A DNA stretch of 64,000 bases from an uncultured Paracoccaceae bacterium (GTDB lineage: Bacteria; Pseudomonadota; Alphaproteobacteria; Rhodobacterales; Rhodobacteraceae), in the NCBI GenBank assembly GCA_947503925.1, contig CANNFQ010000001.1:186001-250000 (forward strand). Reading direction: 5' to 3'. Below are positions 25,220 to 34,276 of this stretch, one piece after another; the stretch's first letter is position 1, and each line of letters starts with the position of its first letter. Under the pieces are notes generated by a model. It did not search any database. It was not told where the DNA came from and saw nothing but the letters and a program-made list of their open reading frames with translations. The position numbers and the translations under genes are program-made.

Positions 25220-28093
25220 CTAACTATTGGGTACCTGCAACGCATAGGTGCGGCCACGCTTGACATAGTTCAACGCGTTGTCGCCGATGGCGGTCACCTG
25301 GCCGCCATCAAGGGAACTGCCGATCTCGACCCGGACAAAGGTGCCATTTGACAAGCGGACGAGCGCGCGCCGGTTATTGGGCCGTCCATAAACCCCGATC
25401 AGGTTGATATCACGCAGACGGATCGCATCATCCTGCGTGGCGGCCCGGGCCACGCCACCGGGGGTCGGGCCGGTATTGCGCGGTGCCGGCGCCGGTGCTG
25501 CGGCGGCTGGTTGGCGTGGGGCAGGGGTCGCAGCTGCAGTTGTTGTCTGCTGTTGCAACCGCTGGCGCGCATTCGCAACAACGGTCGCAAAATTGCGCGG
25601 GCGGGTTTCGGGCCTGCGGGATGCCCCGACGGCGCGGGGGGTCATGTCAATAAAGGGTGTGCTCGCCTCTTCCTGAGCGATGCCTGCGATAACCGATGTG
25701 ATGTCGGGATTGCTTGGCAGGTCGGCCGGCGGTGCCGTGGGGGCAAGCGCGGATGGACGCGGGCGCGGGCGCAAGCCTGCCAATGTTGTGCCCCCGGCAG
25801 AGGCTTCATCCGTTAGCGCATCGTCATCTGCCTCAGGGTTCAGCCCGGCCAGCGATACCGCACCGGCTGTGGCTGTTTCTGCCTCTGTGTCTGCCGTGTC
25901 GGCCACAGCGGGCAAACCCGCATTTGCGGGGCGCAGCGGCGGTGTTACTGGCGGTGGGCCCGCAATGATCACAACACCCTCTGGCGCGGGGGCCAAGGTT
26001 GACATCCGGTCAAGGTCATCCTGCGTCAATGTCGGGCGGGCGCGGACCGTCAGATCCGGAAGCCCGGCAAAAACGACCGCCCCATCCGGTGTTACCGCGC
26101 CTTCGGGCGTGGCCGCGACAAAACCGTCATCGGCGATCTCGAATGCGACCTCAGGTGGGGGCGGATCGGCGGGTGCGACGAATGTCAGCTCCGGTTCCAG
26201 CACATCTGCATCAGGCACGATCGGCTGGGCCAGTTTCTCCGGGACGCTGGCGATCTGAGGCAACAGAATGCGCTCGGCCTGTGTTGTCTGAGGGACATCA
26301 ATGATCCGGGGCGCGCGTTGCCAGACACCGGTTGCGGCGTAGATATCAGCGGCCTCGTCGGGGCTTAATACGCGACCGCGCAACACCGGCGCGCCGGGTT
26401 CGGCCTGCGCGACATCTTGTTCAGGGGCCGCAGGCATGGGGGCAATCTCGGGCAATACCGCGTCAGGCGCACCGGCGACAAGGGCCGGAGCCGGGCGACC
26501 CGCCGGGGCGGCAGGCAGTGGTGATGGCAGATCAAGAACCAGATCAGATACCGATGGGGTTGGTTCCGGGCGCGGTTCCAGCATAGCAACGGTTGGGCTT
26601 GCCTGATCGGTCTGGGGCAGGGTTGCGGTGTCTGCCGGAGCGGCCTGTGCTGCGGGATCGCCGGGAATATCCTCTGCCCCGGCTGGCGTGTCCGCGCCGA
26701 ATTGCATCCAGGCCAGCAACCCGGCCAAGGCAAAGCTCGCGGCAATCGCCGTACCCAGCAAGACCTTGCGCGACAGGCCCGGTTTGGCCGGTGCCGTCGG
26801 ACGGTTGCGTATCGGTGCCACAGGGGCGACGGGCCCGGATGCAGCAGCGGCAATCTTTGCCATGCCCTCTGGCGCGGGCACAACCTGCGTCAGGGTGCCG
26901 ACAACCCGACGGCGGGCGCGGCGCTTATACTTTGGACGAGCGGTATGGTATTCACCAATGATCGGATCGACCGGCATCGGGAAGGCCGGTGCGCGGGTTG
27001 CAGGCGCGACGGCCACAGTTGCTGGGGCGGGCACTGGTGCCGTGGTCTGATCGGCACGCTCCACAATGGTTTTCGGCGCATTTTCGGCGATGGTGTCTTC
27101 GGGTGCCGCTGCAACCACCTCTGGCTCCAGCGCGGCCGGAACAGTCTCTGCTACGATGGGGTCTTCCGGCGGTTCCGTGACAACTTGTTCTGCGACCGCA
27201 GCAGGTGTTTCAATGGGCGCGTCTTCTTGGGTATCGTCTTCGTCCTGTCGCGAGGGTGTCTCTTCGACAGGCGCGTCGGGGGTAATGATCTCTGGTTCGC
27301 TTTCCGCGATCTGCTCTTCTGTCACAAGGTCATCAGCCGGTTCGACAGCAATGGGGTCTTCAACCGGGGCAGCCTCTTGTGCCGCTTCCACCTCAACCGC
27401 GACCGGATTATCCGCCGGTACAGGTTCTTCCAGCTTTGGCGCTTCCGGCGGGTCGATATGCGGGGCTAGCAACGTCGCCAGATCGGGTTCTTCAGTCTGC
27501 GGCAGTTCCTCTTCTGGAATATCAAAGATCAATAGCCGGGACCGGACTCGGGTGCCGACAATCATGATGGGCAGGATGTCACGCTCAACCGTGGCCCCCA
27601 TACCCAGCACATCGCTCATTGTGGCGGTGGACCCAAAGAAAATCTCGCTTTGAAAAGTGAACGGATCGGGGATCGCCACGAAACAGACCGGGTTGAACCG
27701 ATGCGCGCGGGCGAAGCTTTCAGCCTCTTGCAGGGTTTCGCGGGCGACGGCGGCAATATGGGTACGGCCACCGCGCCGTTCACAATCAATGACCAATTCA
27801 TCCAGACTATAGGGGGTGGTGCCATCAATCGCATGACGGATGTCATCATCATCGGTCTGGGTGGTGTCCAGCGCCATATATTTGATCTGATCCAGTGGGA
27901 TCACAAGTTTGGTGCGCAGCCCGCCCGGTTCCAGCGCCAATGCCTTTTTGCGCAGATCGGCTAGGGCGGCGTCCAGATCATCCGCCTCGACATCTGCCTC
28001 TCCGACAAGGCGCCAGCCGCCTGTCACACGATGTAACAGCTGGATCCCTTCAAACGAAAGTGACAGTGCAAAATTGGTGGTCATGCGCGGCAT
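25220..28093 (-). CDS. PilM-like/PilP-like fusion protein with Pro/Ala-rich linkers
   Basis: A 957-aa protein I read as a fusion. Residues ~1-190 (FALSLSFEGIQLLHRV, HAIDGTTPYSLDELVID) resemble the actin-like N-terminal half of PilM/GspL-type assembly proteins. Residues ~200-380 are a highly acidic Glu/Pro/Ala-rich linker. About residues 380-440 are basic, followed by one membrane helix (~441-461, LLGTAIAASFALAGLLAWM). A second very long Pro/Ala-rich periplasmic stretch follows. The C-terminal ~75 residues (INLIGVYGRPNNRRALVRLS, VEIGSSLDGGQVTAIGDNAL) look like a PilP pilotin-like domain. No pil or gsp genes adjoin it. Start 28093, or 28084 at the next ATG. Confidence 0.75.
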   Translation of the reverse strand: MPRMTTNFALSLSFEGIQLLHRVTGGWRLVGEADVEADDLDAALADLRKKALALEPGGLRTKLVIPLDQIKYMALDTTQTDDDDIRHAIDGTTPYSLDELVIDCERRGGRTHIAAVARETLQEAESFARAHRFNPVCFVAIPDPFTFQSEIFFGSTATMSDVLGMGATVERDILPIMIVGTRVRSRLLIFDIPEEELPQTEEPDLATLLAPHIDPPEAPKLEEPVPADNPVAVEVEAAQEAAPVEDPIAVEPADDLVTEEQIAESEPEIITPDAPVEETPSRQDEDDTQEDAPIETPAAVAEQVVTEPPEDPIVAETVPAALEPEVVAAAPEDTIAENAPKTIVERADQTTAPVPAPATVAVAPATRAPAFPMPVDPIIGEYHTARPKYKRRARRRVVGTLTQVVPAPEGMAKIAAAASGPVAPVAPIRNRPTAPAKPGLSRKVLLGTAIAASFALAGLLAWMQFGADTPAGAEDIPGDPAAQAAPADTATLPQTDQASPTVAMLEPRPEPTPSVSDLVLDLPSPLPAAPAGRPAPALVAGAPDAVLPEIAPMPAAPEQDVAQAEPGAPVLRGRVLSPDEAADIYAATGVWQRAPRIIDVPQTTQAERILLPQIASVPEKLAQPIVPDADVLEPELTFVAPADPPPPEVAFEIADDGFVAATPEGAVTPDGAVVFAGLPDLTVRARPTLTQDDLDRMSTLAPAPEGVVIIAGPPPVTPPLRPANAGLPAVADTADTEAETATAGAVSLAGLNPEADDDALTDEASAGGTTLAGLRPRPRPSALAPTAPPADLPSNPDITSVIAGIAQEEASTPFIDMTPRAVGASRRPETRPRNFATVVANARQRLQQQTTTAAATPAPRQPAAAAPAPAPRNTGPTPGGVARAATQDDAIRLRDINLIGVYGRPNNRRALVRLSNGTFVRVEIGSSLDGGQVTAIGDNALNYVKRGRTYALQVPNS

Positions 28094-28156
28094 CTATCAA
28101 ATTGTAAGCAACGGCAAAACGCGTTTAGCCATCAATAGTTAATATTACAGCAGAAA

Positions 28157-28179
28157 CCCGCCCACGCCAAGTGGGCGGG
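28157..28179 (-). terminator. Terminator after metY
   Basis: Perfect 9-bp stem CCCGCCCAC/GTGGGCGGG with a 5-base loop; on the minus strand it is followed by TTTCTG. It lies 33 bp past the metY stop and before the start region of the next minus-strand gene. Confidence 0.75.
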
Positions 28180-28211
28180 ACGGGTTGCAACCTCGGGATG
28201 AGGGGGCGTGA

Positions 28212-29504
28212 TCAGGCAGTTGCCTTTGCCAAAGCCTGATCCAGATCGGCGATCAAATCATCGGCATCTTCGATCCCGATGGACAGGCGAACAATGCCGG
28301 GACCTGCGCCAGCAGCCTCTTGCTGTTCCGCCGTCAACTGGCGGTGGGTGGTGCTGGCGGAATGGATGATCAGGCTGCGCGTATCGCCAAGGTTCGCGAC
28401 ATGGCTGAAAATCTCCAGGCTATCGACCAGCTTCACACAGGCATCATAACCGCCCTTCACAGCGACAGTGAACAGGGCACCAGCCCCTTTGGGGCAAATC
28501 TTGGGAACCAGCTTGGCATAGGGGGATGATGGCAGACCGGCATAGGTCACATAATCCGTGCGCGGATCATCCTCCAGCCATTTGGCGACCTTCATCGCGT
28601 TCTCGACATGGCGATCCATGCGCAGGGACAGCGTTTCAATCCCCATCAACGTATAGTGGGCAGCCTGTGGGTTCATCGTCATACCCAGATCGCGTAGACC
28701 AATGGCAATACCGTGGAAAGTAAAGGCCAACGGGCCAAAGGTCTCTGCAAATTTCAAGCCGTGATAGGCAGGCTCAGGTTCTGACAAGGATGGGAACTTG
28801 TCATTGGCAGCCCAGTCAAACTTGCCGCTATCCACGACGCAACCGCCAGTGACGGTGCCATTCCCGGTCAGATATTTGGTTGTGGAATGGACGACCAATG
28901 TGGCGCCATGTTCAATCGGGCGGCACAGATAAGGGGTGGCAGAGGTATTATCGACAATCAACGGAATACCAGCTTCATCCGAAATGGCCGAGATTGCATC
29001 CAGATCGGTGATGTGACCACCCGGGTTCGCAATCGCCTCGCAGAACACAGCACGGGTATTGTCATCAATCGCGGCTTTCACGGCATCATGATCATCAAAA
29101 TCAACAAATGTGGCCGACCAGCCAAAGCGTTTGATCGTCTGGGAAAACTGGGTGACCGTACCACCGTAAAGACGGCTGGAAGCGATGACATTCATGCCCG
29201 GAGACATCAAAGGAAACAGCGCCATGATCTGGGCGGCGTGCCCGGATGAACAGCAAACGGCACCGGCACCACCCTCCAAGGTCGCGATACGTTCCTGCAA
29301 CGCCGCCACGGTCGGGTTGGTCAGGCGGGAATAGATGTAACCAACTTCTTGCAGATTGAACAAGGCGGCGGCGTGATCGGCATCACGAAACACATAGGCC
29401 GTGGTCTGATAAATCGGCACCTGCCGGGCTCCGGTGGCCGGATCGGGCCGGGCACCTGCGTGAATTTGCAACGTATCAAAACCATATGTCGGATCAGCGG
29501 ACAT
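28212..29504 (-). CDS. metY: O-acetylhomoserine aminocarboxypropyltransferase/cysteine synthase
   Basis: PLP-dependent Cys/Met metabolism enzyme that forms homocysteine from O-acetylhomoserine and sulfide (direct sulfhydrylation). The PLP lysine is Lys210 in HSTTKYLTGNGTVTGG, and Asp185 in IVDNTSATPYL contacts the cofactor. The family opening GFDTLQIHAGARPDPATGAR and the tyrosine motif YIYSRLTNPTV are intact. The ATG at 29504 has GAGGGAG upstream and is preferred over the frame start at 29519; 430 aa. The upstream TPR gene on the same strand ends 75 bp away. I looked for a SAM-responsive riboswitch in that gap and could not identify one. Confidence 0.95.
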   Translation of the reverse strand: MSADPTYGFDTLQIHAGARPDPATGARQVPIYQTTAYVFRDADHAAALFNLQEVGYIYSRLTNPTVAALQERIATLEGGAGAVCCSSGHAAQIMALFPLMSPGMNVIASSRLYGGTVTQFSQTIKRFGWSATFVDFDDHDAVKAAIDDNTRAVFCEAIANPGGHITDLDAISAISDEAGIPLIVDNTSATPYLCRPIEHGATLVVHSTTKYLTGNGTVTGGCVVDSGKFDWAANDKFPSLSEPEPAYHGLKFAETFGPLAFTFHGIAIGLRDLGMTMNPQAAHYTLMGIETLSLRMDRHVENAMKVAKWLEDDPRTDYVTYAGLPSSPYAKLVPKICPKGAGALFTVAVKGGYDACVKLVDSLEIFSHVANLGDTRSLIIHSASTTHRQLTAEQQEAAGAGPGIVRLSIGIEDADDLIADLDQALAKATA

Positions 29505-29579
29505 TTTTGTCTCCCTCAAATTTGTTTGGAGACGGTGTATGCGGAAACGCCAAGGCGCTCAACGGCAAAGCCGAGGCGG

Positions 29580-30875
29580 CTAATGCAGCCCCGCGACAGG
29601 CGGAGCGGTGCTCAGGACAGGCCGGCGTAGCAGCAAGGTACGGCGGGCCTCCTCTACCAGCCCCAGTTTCAGCAGGACATTGACATAGGCCAGTTCGATC
29701 AGATCACGCTGCGCCCGACTGCCGCCCAGCCGTTCTGTGGTCGCCATGACCCGGGACAGATGATCCAGAGCATCGGCCCAATCTTCGCGCGCGATGGCAC
29801 CCCATGCTTTCGCAACGGGCCGCACCAGATCACCTGCAAACCCTTTGGCCGTGTCCGCAATATGGGCAAGCCGGTCACCATTGCCAGCCATCGCGTGGCT
29901 GAGCGCGGCATGCATATCGGCAAAGCTCTGACCGGTTTGTGGGAAATACCGGGCGGCGTAGTCGCTCAATTCCTGCCAGCGGGCTGGTGCAACTGTCACC
30001 CCTGCAATCTGCGCGCGATGCAGAATGGCGGCAGTGTCGGTCAAGACATTGATCGGCAACCCCTCGGAACCGGCTGGCCCGACACCGGCATCCACCGCGT
30101 TCCACATGGCGTCGATGTCACCATCATGCAGCGCCCACAACGCGCAATGCCAGTTCATGTGACCATGCAACACGGCCCGCTTGTCATAGCCCTGCATCCA
30201 GTCATGCAGATATTTGCGGCCTGCTGTAATGTCACCGGCCTCGTAATGGGCATGGGCACGAAAATGCGCACCATTTGCATTTCCGGAATTCAATGCCATG
30301 GATTTTTCCATCAAGGCCTCGGATGCTGCAATCTGCCCGGTTTCGCATAACGACAAGGCATGCATGGACATCATCCACCAGTCGCCATCGTAATGCGGCA
30401 GCAGCATCTCTGTATAGGCAAGCAATTCGGCCTCGCGACCGACTTTCCCTGAAAACCCGATCAGACCAAAGATATTGGTGCACATCTGTGCGGCCATCGC
30501 ATCACGAGGGTGGTCCATGACATGTGCTTTGATCGCGGTTCGGGCCATGTCGGGCTTACCCTCCAGCAGATTGGCAAAGGCGCTGATGTGATGCTGTTCT
30601 CTTGTGTTCGCCGATGGGGCCAATTCCTGCGCACGGGCGAGCGCAGTTTTGGCCTCTGGCATCCGACCAGCCATCATCAATGACCGCGCCAACCCCGCAT
30701 GGCCAAGCGCAAACTCCGGATCAGCAGCGACAGCGGCGGCAAAAGCTTCGCTTGCGCCGTAATTTGCGCCAAGAAAGAGTTTCACACCGACATCATAGTG
30801 GCCGCATGCATCGGAACTTGTCGTGGAAACCCTGTTCCCATAGCCATCGCAAAGCGTCGTCATCATTACATCCAA
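29580..30875 (-). CDS. TTC38-like tetratricopeptide repeat protein
   Basis: A 431-aa all-helical protein with TPR-type repeats (VKLFLGANYGASEAFAAAVA, ALGHAGLARSLMMAGRMPEA, HYEAGDITAGRKYLHDWMQG), and the Trp/His-rich central stretch HYDGDWWMMSMHALSLCETG typical of the TTC38 family. There is no signal peptide. Function of bacterial TTC38 proteins is unknown; a protein-interaction role is inferred from the fold. It precedes metY on the same strand, with a short gap. In-frame Mets at residues 4 and 5 are possible alternative starts. Confidence 0.85.
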   Translation of the reverse strand: MDVMMTTLCDGYGNRVSTTSSDACGHYDVGVKLFLGANYGASEAFAAAVAADPEFALGHAGLARSLMMAGRMPEAKTALARAQELAPSANTREQHHISAFANLLEGKPDMARTAIKAHVMDHPRDAMAAQMCTNIFGLIGFSGKVGREAELLAYTEMLLPHYDGDWWMMSMHALSLCETGQIAASEALMEKSMALNSGNANGAHFRAHAHYEAGDITAGRKYLHDWMQGYDKRAVLHGHMNWHCALWALHDGDIDAMWNAVDAGVGPAGSEGLPINVLTDTAAILHRAQIAGVTVAPARWQELSDYAARYFPQTGQSFADMHAALSHAMAGNGDRLAHIADTAKGFAGDLVRPVAKAWGAIAREDWADALDHLSRVMATTERLGGSRAQRDLIELAYVNVLLKLGLVEEARRTLLLRRPVLSTAPPVAGLH

Positions 30876-30946
30876 TTTGGGATGGTCGACAGCTTAGGCG
30901 CTATGCCAGCTTTGTCCAAACGAAACCTGATAGGGTGCGTGGGTGG

Positions 30947-31534
30947 TCAGTGCCGCGTCTGTGCAGCCGACGGATCCGCCAGACGTCCTAAGGCATTCAG
31001 ACCCTGCCGAATGGTTTGCCCATGGACATGCGACCGGCTCAACACCCGCATGCCGATATATTGCGTGACAAGCAGGTGGGACAGGCTTTCGGCGTCACCC
31101 GCCAGATCAGACGCCTCAAGTGCGCGCTGGAAACTGGCGCGCAGCCGCGCGATGGATCGCTGCGCACAGGCGGCGATTTCATCGTCAAAAACCGCCGGGC
31201 CCGCCACCGTTGAACAGAGCAGACAACCGCGGCGATCCCCGGCGTCAAACCCATCAGCGATAGAAGTGAAAAGCTGCACAATGCGGTCCCAGCCATCCTG
31301 TTCAGGATCGGATAACAGGGCCACCGCGCCATCGACAGCTTCTGCATCATAGATCCGCAGCACTTCCAGAAATAGCGACTTTTTGTCTTTGAACGCCTTG
31401 TAAAGGCTGCCGCGCGTCAGCTTCATCGCCCCGAGCAAGTCGGGCAGCGACGTATCACCATAGCCGCGTTCCCAGAACACGGCCATCGCGCGGGCAAGCG
31501 CCTCTTCTGTGTCGAACTCTCGTGGTCTGGCCAT
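30947..31534 (-). CDS. TetR/AcrR family transcriptional regulator
   Basis: A 195-aa repressor-type protein. The N-terminal HTH is clear: EEALARAMAVFWERGYGDTS followed by LPDLLGAMKLTRGSLYKAFK. The C-terminal ligand domain has two cysteines in RRGCLLCSTVAGPAV, as in many redox- or electrophile-responsive members. It is divergent from a DM13-domain gene; the intergenic palindrome GGAACC-ATTT-GGTTCC is its likely operator. The ligand is not known. Confidence 0.93.
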   Translation of the reverse strand: MARPREFDTEEALARAMAVFWERGYGDTSLPDLLGAMKLTRGSLYKAFKDKKSLFLEVLRIYDAEAVDGAVALLSDPEQDGWDRIVQLFTSIADGFDAGDRRGCLLCSTVAGPAVFDDEIAACAQRSIARLRASFQRALEASDLAGDAESLSHLLVTQYIGMRVLSRSHVHGQTIRQGLNALGRLADPSAAQTRH

Positions 31535-31600
31535 GGTGTGTTTCTACATCGGTTTCGGGCTTTAGGGAACTACCTGGTCCACAATCACAGCAACGTGTTT

Positions 31601-31616
31601 GGAACCATTTGGTTCC
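31601..31616. promoter_or_regulatory. Palindromic operator between the TetR and DM13 genes
   Basis: Perfect inverted repeat GGAACC-ATTT-GGTTCC, 67 bp before the TetR start and 68 bp before the DM13 start. A weaker similar element (GGAAC-TACCT-GGTCC) lies at 31566-31580. Confidence 0.6.
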
Positions 31617-31683
31617 GAATGCTATTGCGGTGTCACTGAATATCTCAACGGCCGCCGCGCCATCACTCACGAAGGGAAAAGAC

Positions 31684-32082
31684 ATGAACACGCATTTCAC
31701 AAAATTCATCGGCATCGCCGCAATTGCCATCACCGGACTGGGCGCGATGCCCGTTGCAGCCGCGCCATCGGTCTCGGCTGGGTCATTTATCGGCGCAAGC
31801 GATCACATCACCACCGGCGGCGTGCAGGTCGTCAAAACGGCAGATGGCGGCGCGCTTGTTATTCTGGACACGGATTTCAGCCTTGATGGGGCACCTGACC
31901 CGCGCGTTGGTTTTGGATCAAACGGCACATATGTCGACGCCAGCGATCTGGGGGAGTTGCAGGAAATCAGCGGGCTGCAAATCTACAAAGTGCCGCCAAG
32001 TGTGAACGTTGAAGACTTTAACGAGGTTTACATCTGGTGCCTGCAATTCGGCGTGCCTCTGGGCGTGGCCGCACTCAGCTGA
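31684..32082 (+). CDS. Secreted DM13 domain protein
   Basis: A 132-aa exported protein. A signal peptide covers residues ~1-26 (THFTKFIGIAAIAITGLGA, cleavage near VAAAPS). The rest is a DM13 domain: GSFIGASDHITTGGVQVVKT, an LDTDFSLDGAPDPRVGFG core, and the conserved Cys in VYIWCLQFGVPLGVAAL. DM13 domains are proposed to take part in electron transfer through this cysteine. The open frame extends upstream into the TetR gene, but the ATG at 31684 has GAAGGGAAAAG before it and begins the signal peptide. It is probably repressed by the divergent TetR protein. Confidence 0.88.
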   Translation: MNTHFTKFIGIAAIAITGLGAMPVAAAPSVSAGSFIGASDHITTGGVQVVKTADGGALVILDTDFSLDGAPDPRVGFGSNGTYVDASDLGELQEISGLQIYKVPPSVNVEDFNEVYIWCLQFGVPLGVAALS

Positions 32083-32186
32083 AGCAGTATGCGAAAACAT
32101 GTATGGGCGCCTGCGGGGCAAACCTTAACGCGGTGTTTACATCTGCACCGCTCGCCCCGTTAAATGCAGGTTTTCGCGATTTGGGG

Positions 32187-32227
32187 TCCGACGTTTTGCC
32201 GACGTCGGGCCGACGCGTTGCCGACTA
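32187..32227 (-). repeat. 11-bp tandem repeat locus 2 (GTCGGCAAAAC type)
   Basis: On the minus strand: GTCGGCAACGC, GTCGGCCCGAC, GTCGGCAAAAC, then GTCGGACCCC. The unit and 11-bp period are the same as at 14947 and 62948; GTCGGACCCC is also shared with locus 1. It lies in the 243-bp gap between converging genes, in which I see no gene. Confidence 0.8.
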
Positions 32228-32325
32228 CAGATTTTGACGAAAACCCTTGCGTTAATGATGATTCGCGTAATTTGCAAAAACGCGATGTTGCGCCGCCCTT
32301 GCCGGACCACCGAACGTTTCGCGGG

Positions 32326-33135
32326 CTATCCCGTTCCACCCGTCAAAACCGCGTTGATCTGATCCAGCACGGCAACCCCATAAGACAGGTTGCCATGCAA
32401 GATATCGGCCTCCGGCTGCGGGATGTCACCATCGACAGAAAGCCTGATCGCATCCTCCATGTAGATTGAGCGGGTCAGCAGATGCAGTTTGATCGTATAA
32501 TCGGGTTGGTCAACAAACCGGGCATTTTTCTTTGTAAGACAATGGGTTGCAAGCGATTTGTATTTTGCATCAAGGGTCGCACCATCACCCCTGCGTATGG
32601 CCTGCTTCTGCGCCAGAAGTTTGTGTTTATCCATTGACATCAATATATTAGACGGGCGAGGGGCTGGGATGCTCAGGGTCGGTTTGCCCGTATTTTCATG
32701 CAGGATATCCGACAAACAAGCGGCCAGACTGTGGGTGATCCGATGCGACAGAACGGCGTCCACAGCCGCCTCTGACATCAATGTCCAGTTTACGGGTTTG
32801 GCAAAATCGTGACCCGCCATCGATGGTAAACCGACCCAGCGCACCTGTCCGTAAACATAGCCGATCATGTGTGAGCCGACATCACCACCAATGATCGCAA
32901 ACGCATCAAATTGGTCCAGATCAAGTGTGTCTGACCCCGTCATGCGCTGCATATTGTGTTGCAAATCGGCCGAAATCGGCACCATGCGTGCCCCGTCCAT
33001 CCGGTGTTCCAGCAATCGCCGACCTGTTGCACCTACGAACGTAATGTCCAGATCAGGCCACGCATTGGGCTCCGCGCGATAGGCACTCCACGGTGCCGCA
33101 AGATGCGATGTGCCAAAGATGCAAAGCCGGATCAC
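32326..33135 (-). CDS. SGNH-like hypothetical protein, partner of the GSCFA gene
   Basis: A 269-aa protein. The GTG at 33135 is chosen because it overlaps the GSCFA stop by 4 bases (GTGA). The N-terminus VIRLCIFGTSHLAAPWSAY reads like block I of SGNH hydrolases (G-x-S/T-H at the first strand), and FDAFAIIGGDVGSHMIGYVY like a later core strand. A convincing catalytic Asp-x-x-His block is not obvious. There is no signal peptide. It probably works with the preceding GSCFA protein, but a substrate cannot be proposed. Confidence 0.7.
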   Translation of the reverse strand: MIRLCIFGTSHLAAPWSAYRAEPNAWPDLDITFVGATGRRLLEHRMDGARMVPISADLQHNMQRMTGSDTLDLDQFDAFAIIGGDVGSHMIGYVYGQVRWVGLPSMAGHDFAKPVNWTLMSEAAVDAVLSHRITHSLAACLSDILHENTGKPTLSIPAPRPSNILMSMDKHKLLAQKQAIRRGDGATLDAKYKSLATHCLTKKNARFVDQPDYTIKLHLLTRSIYMEDAIRLSVDGDIPQPEADILHGNLSYGVAVLDQINAVLTGGTG

Positions 33136-34166
33136 GGGGCAAAAACCTGCAACAGGGCTTCCTCGCAATAGGGGTCCTCATCAGGCGCATCGTCTTGCGG
33201 TTCGGCTGCCTTCATTCGCAGCGCATGCGCTGCAAAAAACGTCTGCATCACACGCGCCACACCCTCCGGGGCGACATTGCGTTGATCTTCTGCAAACCAA
33301 GGGCCACCCGCCACCGCAGAGGTGACAATTTCATAGGCCGGGAAGTAATCCGCAATAGCATTGCCCTGCACAAACGCACCGGCGGCCGCGCGTAGATTTG
33401 CCTTGGCCTCGGTCGTCGCTGCCAGCACATGCTGGCCCGTGGCGGTCGCGGTCAACGGGACTGGTGAAACGGTTAAAAGCAACTTCGTACCGGCTTGAAA
33501 TTGCTGTAAAATATTGGAAATATGGGTGAGGTCATCGATAATCTCGGCATGGCTGAACTGGTGCAACTCATGCCTGGCTGGGTCATATTCGCCGGCAATC
33601 ACCCCGGGGCAAACCGGCAATGTGCGGCCGGTTGGCCGGTCGATCCATGCCTCTGTCAGGCCAAGTGTAAAGATAAAAATATCCGTCTGTTCAAGCAGTT
33701 GCGACACGCGCGTCAAGTGAAACTTCCGATGGTCCAACACCTCTTGCACACTGCCAAACCCGTTGGGTTCGATGGCTGGGCGTAGCGCATCGTAATACCG
33801 CCCATTGCGCGCCCAAACCAGCGTTGGATCAGGCGCGGGTGCCTGCACCTCTTCAAGCAATTCGACCAATTGACGTGGCGTATAGATATTGCCGTAACGC
33901 GCACCATAGATGCCATATCCATATGCGCGCGCCACAGCGGCGGGCATACGACGCAGTGGCGGTTCTGTCATGATCAGGTTACAGTCCGCATGCCGCAGGG
34001 CATCCCCGATATGCTGGGCGAAACAGCTTCCGGCGGTTGCGACACGCGTGTCGGCAGTGATGCTGAATTTTGGCGTATAAAGTCCGGCAAGCAGCCCATC
34101 TGAATTCGGCAGGATTCCGTTGCGCCAGAACGCTTTGGCAGGCAAATCGCGATAGGGATGAGGCAT
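33132..34166 (-). CDS. GSCFA domain protein
   Basis: A 344-aa cytosolic protein with the family-defining GSCFAQHIGDAL near residue 47. It continues into YGIYGARYGNIYTPRQLVEL and TDIFIFTLGLTEAWID, all typical of the GSCFA family (SGNH-related; proposed acyl- or glycan-modifying activity). The end is acidic. Its stop overlaps the start of a second SGNH-like gene by 4 bases, implying a two-gene operon. Divergent from trkH with a gap of 110 bp. Confidence 0.9.
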   Translation of the reverse strand: MPHPYRDLPAKAFWRNGILPNSDGLLAGLYTPKFSITADTRVATAGSCFAQHIGDALRHADCNLIMTEPPLRRMPAAVARAYGYGIYGARYGNIYTPRQLVELLEEVQAPAPDPTLVWARNGRYYDALRPAIEPNGFGSVQEVLDHRKFHLTRVSQLLEQTDIFIFTLGLTEAWIDRPTGRTLPVCPGVIAGEYDPARHELHQFSHAEIIDDLTHISNILQQFQAGTKLLLTVSPVPLTATATGQHVLAATTEAKANLRAAAGAFVQGNAIADYFPAYEIVTSAVAGGPWFAEDQRNVAPEGVARVMQTFFAAHALRMKAAEPQDDAPDEDPYCEEALLQVFAP

Positions 34167-34276
34167 GGGGATGCGGTTCCAACAAATGACCCTGCCACCC
34201 TAACGCCGGGGCGGGGACCGCATCAAGACATGCAGCGGTTCTTGACACTGGCGGGTACCCGGGCCAACGCTGCGCC

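Noticed and set aside
26702..27469. 255-codon plus-strand frame within the PilM/PilP-like gene
   Set aside because: Cys/Arg/Gly-rich shadow of the Pro/Ala-rich linker coding on the other strand.
29505..29579. SAM riboswitch in front of metY
   Set aside because: The gap to the preceding stop is only 75 bp and I cannot match a SAM-II or SAM/SAH consensus; only short GC-rich hairpins are visible.
31522..31683. Start of the DM13 gene inside the TetR gene
   Set aside because: The added residues have no signal-peptide character and would cross the operator; ATG 31684 starts a clear signal peptide.
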